Source: Phoronis australis (taxonomy: Eukaryota; Phoronida; Phoronidae). Taken from it: 64,000 nucleotides of DNA. A model generated the notes under the pieces. That model saw only the letters and a program-made list of their open reading frames with translations. It had not been told where the DNA came from and searched no databases. This document shows, piece by piece, positions 42,081 to 57,000 of the stretch (the first letter of the stretch is position 1; every line of letters begins with the position of its first letter). The translations under genes and the position numbers were made by a program. Location: the NCBI GenBank assembly GCA_002633005.1, contig NMRA01000299.1, positions 124,001 to 188,000 on the forward strand, read 5' to 3'.

Positions 42081-45000
42081 CTAGAGCAAGATGAAAAGAG
42101 ATCAGATATTAACCTTTGTCAGATACACTCAATACATTTAATGTACACACAATATATGAGACAAATTTAATGTGTATACTAGAAGTTGTTAAAATGCACT
42201 TATTGGAACATGTCTTAGGCAGCATTTACACATGACTTTAATACGAAGGCAGGTAAGACATGTGAATCAGATGGCAAATCTACTCCTTCAGCAGAACACC
42301 ATCAAGATGAGACTGGACGACTAAGGATTTTAAAAAAAAACTGACTACAATGGATGATGTCATGAGTTACTATACTTTATTTTGTCTATGACCTTTTCTC
42401 ATTTAATGATTGCTTTTATTGCAGAAAATTGTAAACATTATAACTACTGTGACGGTTGCAGCTTAAACTTGTCAAAACATTAACACATCAACATTGGTGT
42501 GAAATTCCCTAAAAGTGCCCTTCGCTTGCTACAAATTAGCATTGTTTGACTATTTTTCTGCCAAACAGAATGCGGGACTAAAAAATGTTCAACGTAATGC
42601 ACATCGTAGTTACCTTTGCCCATGCTCTTAAGAAGCAGTTCCAGGAATACATCGTCACTGTTTGACTCCCCACCGCCACTGGCCACTCCTTGTTCACTTT
42701 CCAAAATGGTAACATCACCAATGGATGCCTGGTGCTCCTTACATAACCACACAATGTTGCCACTACGCAAGTGACATCTGAAACAGCAACACAAAATTAT
42801 GCTTGAGATATACCCGCCCTTAATTTTCATATCATACCATGAATAATACGCTTACAAGGAACGTCAAATATTTCTAAAGATATGTGGGAATTTTCAACAC
42901 TCATCCTTCTGAGTGGCTTTTACTAACTAAAGGTTAAAGGTTAAAGAGAGCGTGGCACTGGAGTCTGATAGAGTTGTGATGACCGCATTAATTCCGGTGT
43001 CAGCAAGACCCAATGAAGTGTAATTACCCCCATGACGGCGTTTTTCCGTTCAGTAACTTTACCAGACATAAAGGGTTGTGAACGCGAGATAACATTTAGC
43101 TTCATTGTTAACTGCCAAGCACAGTCTTTTGTCTGGTATGACAACAGGCAGGCCAATTATCTACCAGGCTTATTACCGACCACATGTGAACACAACCAAA
43201 CCCAGAGCGAACTGGTACACATTCGGAAAGAATAGATTGTCGTAACTTTGTTTGTAGTAGGGCGATTTTGGTAATTCAAAAACTAAACATGATCACCATT
43301 TGACGAGGATTTCAGGAATGCTATTGGTTTATGTTCAAATATGTTATAACTTGACTTTTATTTTTAGCAGCACAGACCAACCGTCAATGCCAGAATGGAG
43401 TTAATCATTCGTGTAAGATGTTGCCTACAGGGGTGTTCTTCCCAACTAGTTGTTGGGCTATAGAATCGAACAAGTTGGGAGCAACGGGAAAACACCGTAA
43501 TACAGCCATAAGCTGTAGTAAACATATCTGCCTGTACATCTTGGCGAATTTTCAAAATGCACTAACCAATAATTTTCGTTAAAAACAAACACCACGGCGG
43601 TATTCAGCTGGAAAAAATAACCAAGTATGGTTTTCGATTTTTAAAAATCGATGAACTAATAAGCTAAAAACTACAAATATTGGGTGCGAATGAAGATAAA
43701 CGACCGTGCATATTGATATACTCGGTGGATTTACACACTGAGCAGAGTTAACAATATCACATAGATTATTCTTTTAATATTCTTTCCATCTTGTTTAACC
43801 AGATTTTTGACTAGGAAACAGTTGTACTTAACTTGTCATGTGCGCACCCGGGGGAGGGGCGCTCATTCGAACCCCCCCCCCCCCAATTGGGAAAAGTGGG
43901 CAAAAAGGTCCGCCTCAGAGAAGCAAAAATTCCGGAAAAAGTAGAAAATGAGACATAAGTCCACTAAAAGGCAGGAACTACAAAAATTCGGAGAAGGCAG
44001 ATTTCATAGCTCTGAACGTACCCCATGAACCTTTAGTAAAAGGTCCACATTCTCAAAAATTCAAACCCTCCCATTTTTTAGACTGGGTGCGCGCATGCTT
44101 GTGCCCACTCTTCATTTTTTATGACTAACAAAAAGCTAAAATAGTTATGTAGTCAGTGCAACCGAAATTTCCAGAGATTCCAAATCTTCAGTTTAGCTTT
44201 CACCATATTTGCACTTTTGTATATATTTCATGATTTGAGCTCTAATAAAGATTAAACTTGAACTTATGACATGACGATCCTGTAGTTTTGTTAGTCGTGA
44301 AATGTTTAGTGTAGCTGTAATCTGTAAAGTTCAGGGATGGGTTCACAAATAACTAAACTAATTAAGTTTCGTTGGCAATCAAAGTCTACCACTGTTTTGG
44401 TACTTCAAGTTTAAAAATAAAATACAAGGATATCAACCTGTTTCTGGCAAGAAAAAAACAAGTTGACAAGAGTCTTAAAAATGAAATAACGAAAACGGGT
44501 ATGAAACATATTTAAAACCATCGTTCCTTTGGGAAGTGGCCCTTAATGTCAAGATAAACACAAATTAACTTAGTTTTTAGTTACATTTAAAATGTACTAA
44601 TTTAAAACTACTCTCCACAGTTGCAGGCTGTAACTGAGTGTGCAAATGCCAGAACCAATTTGGGAGTAATAACAACCACCATTGTTGAGACAGTAAGTGC
44701 TAGCTATTAACTTTCCACCAGTTATGATTAATTAAATAATTTCTGTTAAAAATAATGCAAAAGCTGGAACCGGTGGCAATACTTATTTCTTGCCAATGCT
44801 ATCCTCATGCGTGCAAGGATAGGTACATGTATGTAGCGTGCACTTCCTGGCCACGTGCTTTTAACACTGGTAAATTTTTTATTAGTCTTTGGTTCGCGGT
44901 TTTCACGTGAACACAGAAATTTGGATTCCTGCTGAGGGAGATCTGTACGGGAAAGATACAATACAGTCTCGTTGACATTAGTACGCTGCGTCTGTTATGA

Positions 45001-48000
45001 AAGGCCAGACCATAGTGGGACACGTTCCTTGCAAGATCAGCAAAACTTTTGCGTTCTTTTTGAAGTTACGGCTAAATACCGACATAGCGGCGAGGCTCAT
45101 GGTCTAGAAATTCCGCACACAATGATTTTTCAGGACTGTCATATCTTATTGATAAATTGAAGATGTTACTGTAGAATTTTAGAACTGCAGGTAACGCATT
45201 TTCGCATGTACATGTTCATGGGCTAGGCGCTTATGTTAGCGAAGTCTGAAAACGCGTGTGGGGTGCTTATAGGGGCACAGGCGCTTATTAGGGCGAATAC
45301 AGTACTTTGGACAGACTTCCATGTTGCTCAAGATGGGCAACAAGAGTTATATGTACTGTTTGTTCAACATCGAGTGATCTGTGCCAATTCTCATTATCTT
45401 TAGCTGCCTGGATGTAAATGAAAGCTATTGTAAAGATCAACTACCAGAGGGATTTTAACTAATTAATAACTCTCCGACTCAGAGCTCGACAGCTAATACG
45501 CGCGCAGTTCTACTCCATGTCATGGGATTGTAACCATAAATAATCTATGATATAACCTCTTCAGCACAAGAAGCTTGCACGCACGCGCTTCAATAGCTGC
45601 AATCCAAGTGGAGTACTGCAAGTTCACTGGTCGCCTCTAGTGCGCACTACAGTCGCTGGAATCAGCTCTAACAAGACCGCAGGACGGCACAGTGCTAGTG
45701 CTGCATAATTTTGTAAATGTATTTGTGAAGGACTTATTTGAGGGCAAAAGGACCTTTATTGGGAAAATCTGCTGTTCTGACATTTTTACCGCCATTTGGC
45801 GACACAATGGAAAATCCTATAGCCATTTCAACATTAATTTGCTGTCGCCAAAATTATGATCTCAAAGACTTCTCGAGCCCTACAGAACAGAATGGCACTT
45901 ATTGATTTGTGTTGTTTTATAATTCGAATATGAATTTCCATTTTACCTATCCCAAAAAGCGTGTACAAATTATTTTTTCCAATGCAAATATGCATCATGC
46001 GCGCACCCAGCCTTTAATATGGGGGGGTTCGAATTTCCGACAATGTGGACCTGTTACCGACAAAAGCAGCTGAAGGACTATAAAAAAACGGGGTACCACG
46101 TCCACAGCTGCGAATTGTGCGTTTGCGCCTGTTTAGTGGACTTTTTGTCTCGTTTTGTTGGACTTTTTGTTTCTCTGAGGCGGACCTTTTTGTCCCCTTT
46201 NNNNNNNGGGGGGGGGGGGGGGAGGCTGGAACGAGCCCCTCGAGCCCCCCCTGGGTGCGCCCATGTGCATAGAAACTATTTTTCCCTTGGACTCTTGCTG
46301 TACGAACTATTGGAGACAAACGTGGTGTTTCAAGGGTTCTGTACGAACTAATAGAGTTAACCAACTATTAGAGAAAACACTGTAACACAAGACGAGGACA
46401 GCGACAAAGTAATTTATACGCTATACCATCTTCCCTCAGCCAAGCCTTCAGGAGATCTACGATATTTACTTGCATTGACAACTGGAATTCCTTACCATCC
46501 AAAGTAAAAGAAAGAACTTCAATCATCCCTCACAAAAATAACTAACTGCATACAACTACTCTAGACTTGCCAGTCGCATTGACATCAGTCCAACTTCCTC
46601 GCAACCATGAAAAAATCCAATACAGATCAAGATGCGGACTATTCTTAATCAACAACAAATTTAGACATAATTATAATATTTCACCTCTATGTTCCTCAGA
46701 CAAATACTCATATTTTCTTTGCTTGTGCGGCATGCGGGAAGCAAAGGGCATAGGTTTTCCAGACACTCGAACAATACCCTAATGTTTACAAAAAATATTC
46801 AGATCTTCCTCAATAATGTATAAACAAAATTATTGTTTTCCAAATGGATGTAAAGAACTCGACCTAAATGAAAATAAGGTTTTATTCGAAATTCAAAATT
46901 TCTTTTTAATTAATCTCTGTGAGACAGTAACATCGTATACAGGTAACATTACTTATTGATTTATTTATATTTGTAATCATACGTCATTGTAATGTTAACA
47001 TCATTTGATCAATTTATGTATTTGTGTATAATTGTAAATAGATTTCTTTGTATTTGTTTAGCCCAGATACAATGCCTCTTGGTGCTTTCTAGATCTGTAT
47101 ATTCATTGTACTAACTATAACATAATAAATATTCAAAAGAGAAAAAAAAGGATGAGCTCAGTCAACCATCCGTATCCATTCCCTAAATCAAGAATCTTTC
47201 TGAGCAATTGTCACACACCTTCTAATTACATGGGGTTGAGACATTTTTCAAACCGATCAACACAATCCGGGAAAAGTTGGTTAATCCAAAGGACTGTACC
47301 CCACTTACAAGAAGTCTTGCAATGTATACCAGCTACTGTGTTTTACATCGAAGTGTGATGATTTATTGGTGTTAAACGATGAATTCAAGTGATAAGCTGA
47401 CACCAGTAACCCGTGTTGTGAACTGCTGAACAGACTGTGTGTGAAACCAATGACGTCATTGGATAATTTCAATACCTCCGTCTGCCATCAGGTGTCAGGT
47501 AACGCAACCGAACGTGCCGTTATCGAGTAGAACTACAAAATAGTTTTTTTTGGGTGGCATTCTCCTCTAAGAGAAATTTGCATTGTATTGTCTGGTCCCC
47601 ATAGAGCACAATGTCAAAATCAGTTTTTTACTCTACCCGGGCACTAGTGTGCATACGGTACACATGACCAACTCAAAGCTGAGGACTTGTGTGTAGTTAA
47701 AGGTCTGGAAAATTTTACATAATTATCTGTCAGACCATGCTAGGAGTTTAGGAGTTACAGCAGCACATATCAGATACCCTGACTGTGATAATGGTACTAA
47801 CTCAAACCAACACAGCACAAAGAAGTAGATCACATAAACTGCTAATTGAAGACTTCTAAGTACAGGGACAAGCTCAAGCTGCAGTGGTAAAGTTAAGGCA
47901 CTTCAACCAAAAGGTTCCAGAATCAATTCCTGACAGAAGGTTGCCATTATAGTGGTCGGTATTGAAGACTTGTTTATATTGACAACAGTTTGAATCCCAA

Positions 48001-51000
48001 TGATATGGCATCTTTGAAAGCCATTGTTTTGTGGTGAAATCCTTTGCTCTTTTTAAATACGGAAAAGCATTCTGAATTACACATAATAAAACCATGGACT
48101 AAATGGATTTCATTGTTTTGTTTCAATGAAAAGATTCACCACTAATTTGATTTATTCCAGCTAGAAGACATTCACTTGACCTATTTCATGCTGCATCCAA
48201 TTTAAAACACCACAATCCTCACATCAACCTTTTGAATGAAAATTCACAAAATAAATATCCTGGAACTGGACGACAATACATGTACAAAGAACTTACCTAT
48301 CTAAGAGTCCAAAGTTTTCTTGCAGTCCACGTCTACTTTCAAAGTCCATAATTTTTCTTCTCAGATGCATGTAATCAGTCTTAAAGTCCTTGTCAACAGT
48401 GGCAACCTAATAAGTTATAAATAAACTTATGTAAATTCAAAAAAAATGTTATTTTGATGAGCAGCAAACAAATGGAGAAATTATGTGAGACCTGGTCAGT
48501 CAGTATGCAAAGCAGGCAAATGTTTGCAAGAGTTGTGCCAAAAATAGTGCTAATTGCGTGTCCACAAGTGTATGAGCAAATACATAATTTCTGATTCTAA
48601 TTACAAACTTCACTTCCAGGTAAGTCTCGAAGTTCACCCCAAGTTTTCAAAAGATGAAAATAATGCAACTGATTCTTTGTCAATAACAACCAGACATGTA
48701 CAAACAGCCAGCTCATCTGTGTCAAACTTCAGGTCTGTAGATCACACTAGCCTATTGAATTGGTAATGAGCCATTTCCACAATGACCAACAAGTTTTCCA
48801 GAAAAAGTTAAGAAAATCTTTTTAGAAGAGTAGCAAAACCCTTTGTGGTACACGTTGGTAACAGTTTCAGAGCAATGTTGTCAGAATCGTAAAGAATCTG
48901 TAGTGGTGAGCACATATGCAGGTGACTTCCATCGTATTTGAGGGGGACTTCCACCTTATCAGGACATGGCCTAACTGTGTTTGTAATAACTATCCATGCA
49001 CAACTGACATTTCAGATAGGTGGCTGCCTACAATTCACTCTACCAGTTCCTTCTCACTTACAGACCAATCAGATATCTACGCCAGTTGAGCTGGTGTACT
49101 TCGGTAGAGTTAATCACGAGCAGCTAGCCTGCTAACTACCTGTGTGTAATCTCAGACTGAAGATGTCACTAAAGTACAGGTATTAAGTTTACAATTTTTT
49201 ATTAAGCCAAGTTTCAATTTGTTGTTAACAAACCATAAGAGAGTCTGTGATACCGTAACGCACAATGGCTGTGCAATCTTAGGGACATGGGGGACAGAAA
49301 GCTGGACAGACTAATCACAGACTGGGAAATGTGTAAACAAATGCCTTGTTTTGTTAGACACTTCTCATCTTAATGACTAGAGCTTCATGTGTACGGACGT
49401 GAAATGGCATGTTATACTGAACAAAAATTTGCTGTTTGCTCAGGAATTTTTACCATCCCGAGTAGATGGCTACTGGGGATGGTATGATACAATTTAAGTG
49501 CTTGTTCAACAAATCATACTTACTGTATTCGCCCTAATAACCGCCCATGCCCCTATAAGCGCCCCCCACGCGTTTTCAGACTTTGCTGAAATAAGTGCCC
49601 AGCCCATGAATATCTACAAGGCGAAAAATGTCTTTCCTACAGCGCTAAAATTCCACAGTAACGCCTTCAATTTGTCGACAAGATCTGGCAGTCCAGAAAA
49701 AATCATTGTGCGTGGGAGTTTCTAGACCACCAGCCTTGCCGCTATATGTTTGTATTTAGCCGTGACAAGACACTTCAAACTTCCGCTGTGCTCTCAAAAG
49801 AACGCAAGTTTTGCTGATCTTGCGAGGAGCGTGTCCCACTAGAGTCTGACCTTTCAGAAAAGATGCAGCATACTTGTCAACAGGATTGAATCTTTCCAAC
49901 GTGTAGATTCCATATCTTCTCCTTCAACAGGATTCCAAATTTCTTTGTACATGTAAACACCGCGAATTGAAGACTAATAAAAAATTTGGTGTTAAAAGCA
50001 CGTGGCCAGGAAGTACGCGCTACACACCTGTCATCGCAGACATTAATCTTCGAGACCAGTCTGTTCACAATGGGTAGCATAGCATCGGCAAGAAATAAAT
50101 ATTGGCATTAATTTCTGACAGTTTCTAATACCATACAAAACTTTTGCATCATTTTTATGAGGGATTGTTTAATAAACCATAATTGGTGTTTTTAAAGCCA
50201 AATATCCGATAAAATGACCACTGAAAGTGAATGCTTACAAATCCTTACATCCTAAAAATAACTGCCAGACTGTCACGTACGCATCCAGCCACAAGGTGAC
50301 TAATGTGGGCCTTACCGAGACAATTGTCGAACGTTTTTTAGCAGATGAGACTGGCAAGTGCTGAATAAAACACATTCTGCTTTACTGTTTGTGTTAATTA
50401 AATTTCTTGAGATACAATGCACATCTAGCTCGTTAGATTGCGTTTGGCTCTGACAATTGAACTCTGGTGACACGCAAGCACTCACTTACTCACACAGGCG
50501 CGGCAGACGAACTTCAAGACAAATGTCACGTGACAACATGTGTGTTCGTCTAGATTTTTCTCATGTTGCCGGGTAGGCCTACGATCATAGATGGCACAAT
50601 CTAGCAGGGATTTGGACTTAACCTGCTGTTAATCCCGACTCCACAAGAATTTAAAAATCTTAGGGGCGCTATTTGGAAAACTTTAGGAAGATTTCAGGTA
50701 ATTTGCTTGAGTCGAAACTATTTTCATTCGTGCATACAAATTGCTATATCGACGTTTCCGAGGCAGTCAGTCGGCGAGTTTTTGCCCTGGAATTTCAGCA
50801 CAATTTTCTGTAAAATGATGATCGTAATTTAACAGCCAAGTTTGATAGCAATGCACCACAGTTTTGTAGAAAGTCTGTCATAGATTACAGATAGGTCACA
50901 GAGAGTAAATATGATGAATCTTAGCTTCCAATGTCACCCATTTCGCAGACGGGTTTCAACCGTCTTAGGTTACAATAAGCGCCCCCTGAAACGAACTTTT

Positions 51001-54000
51001 CTAAGCGCCCTGGGCGGTTATTAGAGCGAATACGGTACTACAAAATCTTGTAATGGGATCACATTTTTGAAAGGTAGAGACTCAAAAATAATTTCTGATA
51101 TGTTAATGCATTGTAAGATGTTTAAAAATCCAAAACAAGGAACAACAATTAATATGTCAGGAAGGAAAGAAAGCAACTAGACGTAGAAAGTCCCGTTTAG
51201 ACATCAACGTTTGGCCTGGCGCAACTGACACGGAGCAAATTGATGGGTGTCAAGCAGCCGTTTACACAAAACTCACTAACTGTGACAAGACGCAAGTTGT
51301 AGGCTGGAGAGTGGAACGCACATGTGCAGATTTTCAAATAGTGGGAGTTGCAGAGACAGGGAACCCGTATGTAAGTCATTGTACAAGCGCAGTAGAGATG
51401 ATCCTTTCCGCTAAATTGCCCCAGTTTTGCGTTTAGACATATAATTGACACGGAGCAAGATGATCAAGCGCAAATTGCTCTACTTCACAAGCGGGTGGCA
51501 AAAGTTGTCACTGCAGTGTGAATTTGCTCCGTGTCATACTTGCACTGGAACATCTCGATCCATGTCGGCTGATCCGTGTCAACTTTTGTAGTGTAAACGG
51601 CACTTAATAGGTGTCAAGAACATGCCTTTTAAACAAGATTCCTTATCACAACTGGATTTTATCCACATTCTTTCAGGCACAGCTTCTATTGTGAGTTAGT
51701 GATGCCTATAATTAGCTAAGTCAGACTAGAAACCACTTTCCAACGACTAGTTCACGGTTTGGGGTTTTGTTGACAAACTCTCTATTACTTGACCAATTTT
51801 GAAAATTCAAGAACATGTAGTCTTTTACTCCTCGATTCAGATTTTATGGTTCCATCAGTTTTCATGTCTCAAAAAGAAAATGGAAAAATAGAGACTGGAT
51901 GCATTGAAGCCTTCTTTTCAGATACTATCTGAAAAGAAACAGTAATTACCCTCACTATGTAACCTAATGAACAGAGTCGCACTATTGATGACAAGCTCTC
52001 TAGTGAGACTGGAATGTGGATGGAATGGTTAGGCCGAGCACGTGACATTGGAGAAAGTCAAAGATTTCTCCAAATTGATCCTAATCTCGTTTCATGGGGA
52101 TGTTTACAGTATGGAACTCTGAACTAAGGACTACATAGCAACTAAAATCCAGAATTTTCACCTTCTCCAATTGACTGTAAACTTCCCTGCCAGCAGGAAG
52201 ATAAAATATTGGTAGGTCACTGGCTGAATACTTTAGAACGGTCAACATTCTGTACATGTAGCCAGCAATAGACTTGAGAAAGTCATCAAATGTCTGTTCT
52301 GGTGCTAGCAGCAAACTCAACGAAATGGGAGTTCCACTTATATGCCAGCCCTGCAATAGGACAAAACAAGTCATATAGCTGTTACAATATGTGACATGAC
52401 CTAAAATCTTGATAAATAGGCTTATGCACGACCTTCAAAAAATTTAGGCCCAAACATTCACATTGGAAAAAACATACCTAGCCAATATTGGGCAAAGAAA
52501 AACGTCGCCCCCACAGAGCGAAAAGTAGCATAGACTTTATGAATCGTATTGGAAATTTTTGCCCTACACGGCCAAAGCTGAGACACTTGAAGTACAGTGG
52601 GGTGTGTTTGAATGTTCCAGTTTTCTTGCTGTTCTGTTTTCCGCCTATCTATGACGTCATACTACTTCCAGAGAACAGAAATGCTGGAAACTTGGACATC
52701 CCATCATCAATCGTTGACAAAGAACTGTGGAGAGCAGTCCGAAACGTATGAACTCACAACATTTTAGCCTCGGGGTAAGTTGACTCTACTTATACCATAA
52801 CTATTAAAAGCCTTTTTTCAATTAGCATAAACTTACCACAAACTCCAACAAAAATAACACAGTTGACATTTTTCTATTTCTCAAAAGCTCATTGTATTGT
52901 TAAAATGCACAAAATTTCATCATGTTGACAACAAATGTAAAAAAAAACTGTGGCAGCAAAAAGTTTTCTTCTTCTTCACTTATTGTTGGAAATTTCCATG
53001 AAATAAAACTTCACTGTTTCATCATATTGTGTTCTAACATTCTGAGCTGGGCTATTCAAAACTTGTGAGGGTAATAAAACAATTATCTTCTCAGCCAAGA
53101 GCATAAGCCCTTTGTTAGTCTGTGTTTAATAACACAGGTACATAGGGACATTGTACCACTAAAAGCAGGGTTCCCACAGAACTATTTTCACCTTGCATGT
53201 CAACTTCAAAAGGCCACTTGTGTGTGGACCACCATACTTACAACCATTGATATTTACAACTACCCATAAAATTTTAAGCCTCTAGGCAGACTAGGTGCCC
53301 ACTCCAAGGACAAAATGAATTACCATTACATACAATTTCACCAATCTAGGACACCATATGTCTGACAAATGAAATTTAATATTTTCATTGTTTCATAAAA
53401 GATAAGTGGTATCAACAAATGAATGCTATATCATTTTTAAAGATCTATACCATAGCTGCCAATAGACAATGATTCCGAGAAAATGTCGGCACTCGTAACA
53501 AGCCTTTAAAAAATGGTAAGAAAATCAGCAATTTACTATTTTCGTCTGAAATTGGCGAGATTTCACCGTAACCACACTTTTTGACCGAAAATTAAGAAGT
53601 ACACAGTTTTAAGAAAACTGCTCACTAGTACAGAAATGCTGAATGTTATATACTCCAATAAACCAGAAAACACTCAGTAAGTGCTGCTACTTAGAAAGAA
53701 AAAAAACATACGTCTTCATGTTCACAGAGCTCTCTGATACAGAAGATTCCCTTCTGGTCTTGCTCAGTTGCGTCTGCAGTCCGTGCATCCTAAAAGAAAT
53801 GCAATTGATATACTTTTCACAAGAATTTGCAACTGAAATTAGCTACAATTTTATAATAAGCGACTCATCACAACTTTCAATTTTCACTCAAGGCATTTTC
53901 AATTCACAGTTATTTTAATTTCTACTTTGCCACACCAAAATTCTTTAAACAGTTAACGAGCCACCACACAATGGAGTCTGTACGAAAGACGTCTCTAACA

Positions 54001-57000
54001 TTGAAATTGCTGCATCCACGTCATTGTTCTCCAACTGAGAATCCACCTTATGTAATAGATCGTTAGCGAAATTATACTGTAAATTATTACAAATTTCAAA
54101 GGTCTTGTTATTCCATTTAATCTGAGTATAGGGATTGAGGTCACTTGTGTCTAATTCATCACATCGAACAAGTTTGTAAAATAATGGAAGGTGATCAGAA
54201 AATTGTCATGATCTACTACCCTTGAAAAAATGTAAACGGATTATGTAGTTCACTGCTCATTACCATCAACAACTGATTTACCCTATCTGTGAAGTGAACA
54301 TTCCAGGAATGTCATCAGGGTGTCTTCCCATTATGTAGGCCAAATAATTTGCACAAACTCAAAAGAATTATCATGTGAAAAAATTGATCAGCATCCAAAT
54401 ATTCATTTTGACCTGTACCTGTACAGTTTATTTTTAAGGGATGTATTGTTGGTTACCAACACAAGCCCATTCAATTCAATGTTATGGCTCAACAAGCCTA
54501 AACAGAGAGGGCTCGGGGTGTTAAACAAAGTTATATATTTCTATCTGACACTGCCCTTTTAGCTACACCTGCACATAATACTGATATTAAGAAAGTATTC
54601 AACATTCCTCATACAAAAATTTACCATGTTCTCATCTGCAATTTTCAGTGTTTCATTTGAAGAGGTTTCTTCAAGGAAATCGAGGACAAACAGTCTTGGA
54701 TATGGCGACAACTCTGCTGATGCGGCAAATCCAGCGGCTTGGCGAAGAAAATTCCGTTGGGCCAACTCTATCAATTCCTAGAGGGAAATAGGTCACTAGA
54801 GGTCACACTTCTGTACACAAACATTATCATCTATTTTAGAGGATGAGCAATTAAAAAGAAAACGGTAGGGAAATTTTGCAAAATAACAATGTTGATAAAA
54901 CTGGCATTAAGATCAGCATTGACAGTCTAGTAATCAACAGATATACACCTTTCCAGTAGACTGCCAGGAGACCAAGTCACAACTTCTATGGTCAGATGGT
55001 GGTTAATAAAAAGGATCTGGAAACAATGCAATGGTCGAGAGAATCATGAATACACTGTCAGAATCGCTAAATTAAATCTCTACCTCCTTGCAGCCTAATT
55101 CAATGTTGAGAGGTTCCATCTTACGTGATAACTAAACATTGTGAGGACCACCATACCACACGTCTAACCTGGTGGCCGCCTTTAAATTCGGACAATTGTT
55201 TATTTTGTTGCATTGGACATGTTGAAAAGTGGTAGCATAACCATGTTTACTGAGGTAGATAATTGAGTTGTCTGATGGTATTAGGTCACCTTATGACACA
55301 AATGTAATTATTTAATTGGTCTGTTCTAGCAAATCATAATATTGAATATGAAAATGATTTATCCAGTGTAGCACAACAAACAATTAAAATATCATATTCG
55401 TAAGAGCAATGTTGGAAAAATGAAATATAAGAGCAGAAAACACTAAAACATTTTTAAATATTAGAAATATTGTCCACGAGGAACTTTTAATGGTTAAATA
55501 TTGTTTATTTACTGCGCAGTCAGTCAGTCACTTTTTCCTGAGTCCTAAATCTGGAAAGGTACTGCACACTGAATTTTGATATTCAAAAAAACTGTTGTAG
55601 CTGGGGAACTTTTTTAATCAATCGATTTGACCTAAGGATATGTTACTAGATCAATTTGGGCTAAAAGTGCAAAAAAGTGAACTGCGACTATCACTGCAGC
55701 AGACATCTTCGCCTTTAAGAGTTAAAAAATTAAGTTTTGAATTTTACGGTAAAAATTCCCGAATTTAGGACAGTCTCCCAAATTTCAGACACCTACATCC
55801 AACACAAACTGAATTTTTTGATTCTGAAATTTGAGACATAGTCGAATTTTGCATTTCTCCAATTTCGGATATATCGATTTCAGCGGCATTAGCTGTAATT
55901 CTCACATTTCGGACAGTGTGCTTTTTTGCATGATCGGGTGCTGAATATAAATCTGTAAGCTTATCAAATAATGCTGATTATTTACACATCATTTAAAACT
56001 GCCACCGGTGTAATGTATTGAATGATGTCGCAGTCTGTAGTTATCGATGTGGAGGGTTTGTGTATATCTCGCACGTTTTGTTGGTAGTTGTAATCATGGA
56101 CTCAAAATATTTGCCATCCTTGATCGCGGTTTCACTACGCAAATGAAATGTATGTTCTCCAACTTTTGTGTAATCGCCATAGTGTCCCCCATAGTACTTG
56201 AATTAACAGCTACTTAATAAGCACCAGTGATGAGACCGTTGTGTTATCAAGTTGAATCCCAAGTTCGCGGCTTCAATTTCTTTTAGCAAACCTGCGGCCC
56301 ACTTACCTTGCTCTCGATGCCCCAACCTGCACCCGAATTGGCGAAACAATCATGCTCAGTGTCAAGTTAAAACAGACTTGTTAAAAGTAAATCCATGTCT
56401 TTTGTCAAGCAGTATACATTAAAAATGTTCATGTTGTAAATATATCTTTATGTCTCCCTACTGTCGTTCTATTTAATACCCTTGGCTATTTTGTGTTCTA
56501 CACCAAATGTTTGGGCTCTCTCGCACCAAGATTAAGAATATTGAAGCCATCTTGAATAAACAGGCTGAGTGAACCTATTAATTTTTAGTCAAAGTTGCTC
56601 CATTACCACCCAGTCCCTTTCATGAGTCGTTTGACCTATGGCGTGTGATTTGTAAAATGAAACCTGGGCCCGTAAAGGAGATTGATCTAAGTCTACATAT
56701 ATTATTATGCCCATAAAAATAAATATATTTAGCAGATGGCACTGCTATTGGGCTGGAGTGAACATAGGACAGATAAAATTACAACAGCAGTACCAGGAAT
56801 GCAAGGGCCGAGATTATTGGGACGAAGCGCTTTTATATTAAAGCATAATTAGCATTGAAGAAGTTAACGCACTCATAGCCGGCTACTTGAACAGTCACTT
56901 GCGCGAGGTGTTGTTTTGCCATTAGAACTAAGCAGGCTCTACTCGTGATCTGGCCTAGAGCTATGTTTCAGAATAACAGTTCCAAACTTTTATTGATTGT

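Noticed and set aside
52488-52751. 87-codon plus-strand open frame
   Set aside because: Antisense in a TIR-gene intron, no recognised similarity, base composition like the surroundings.
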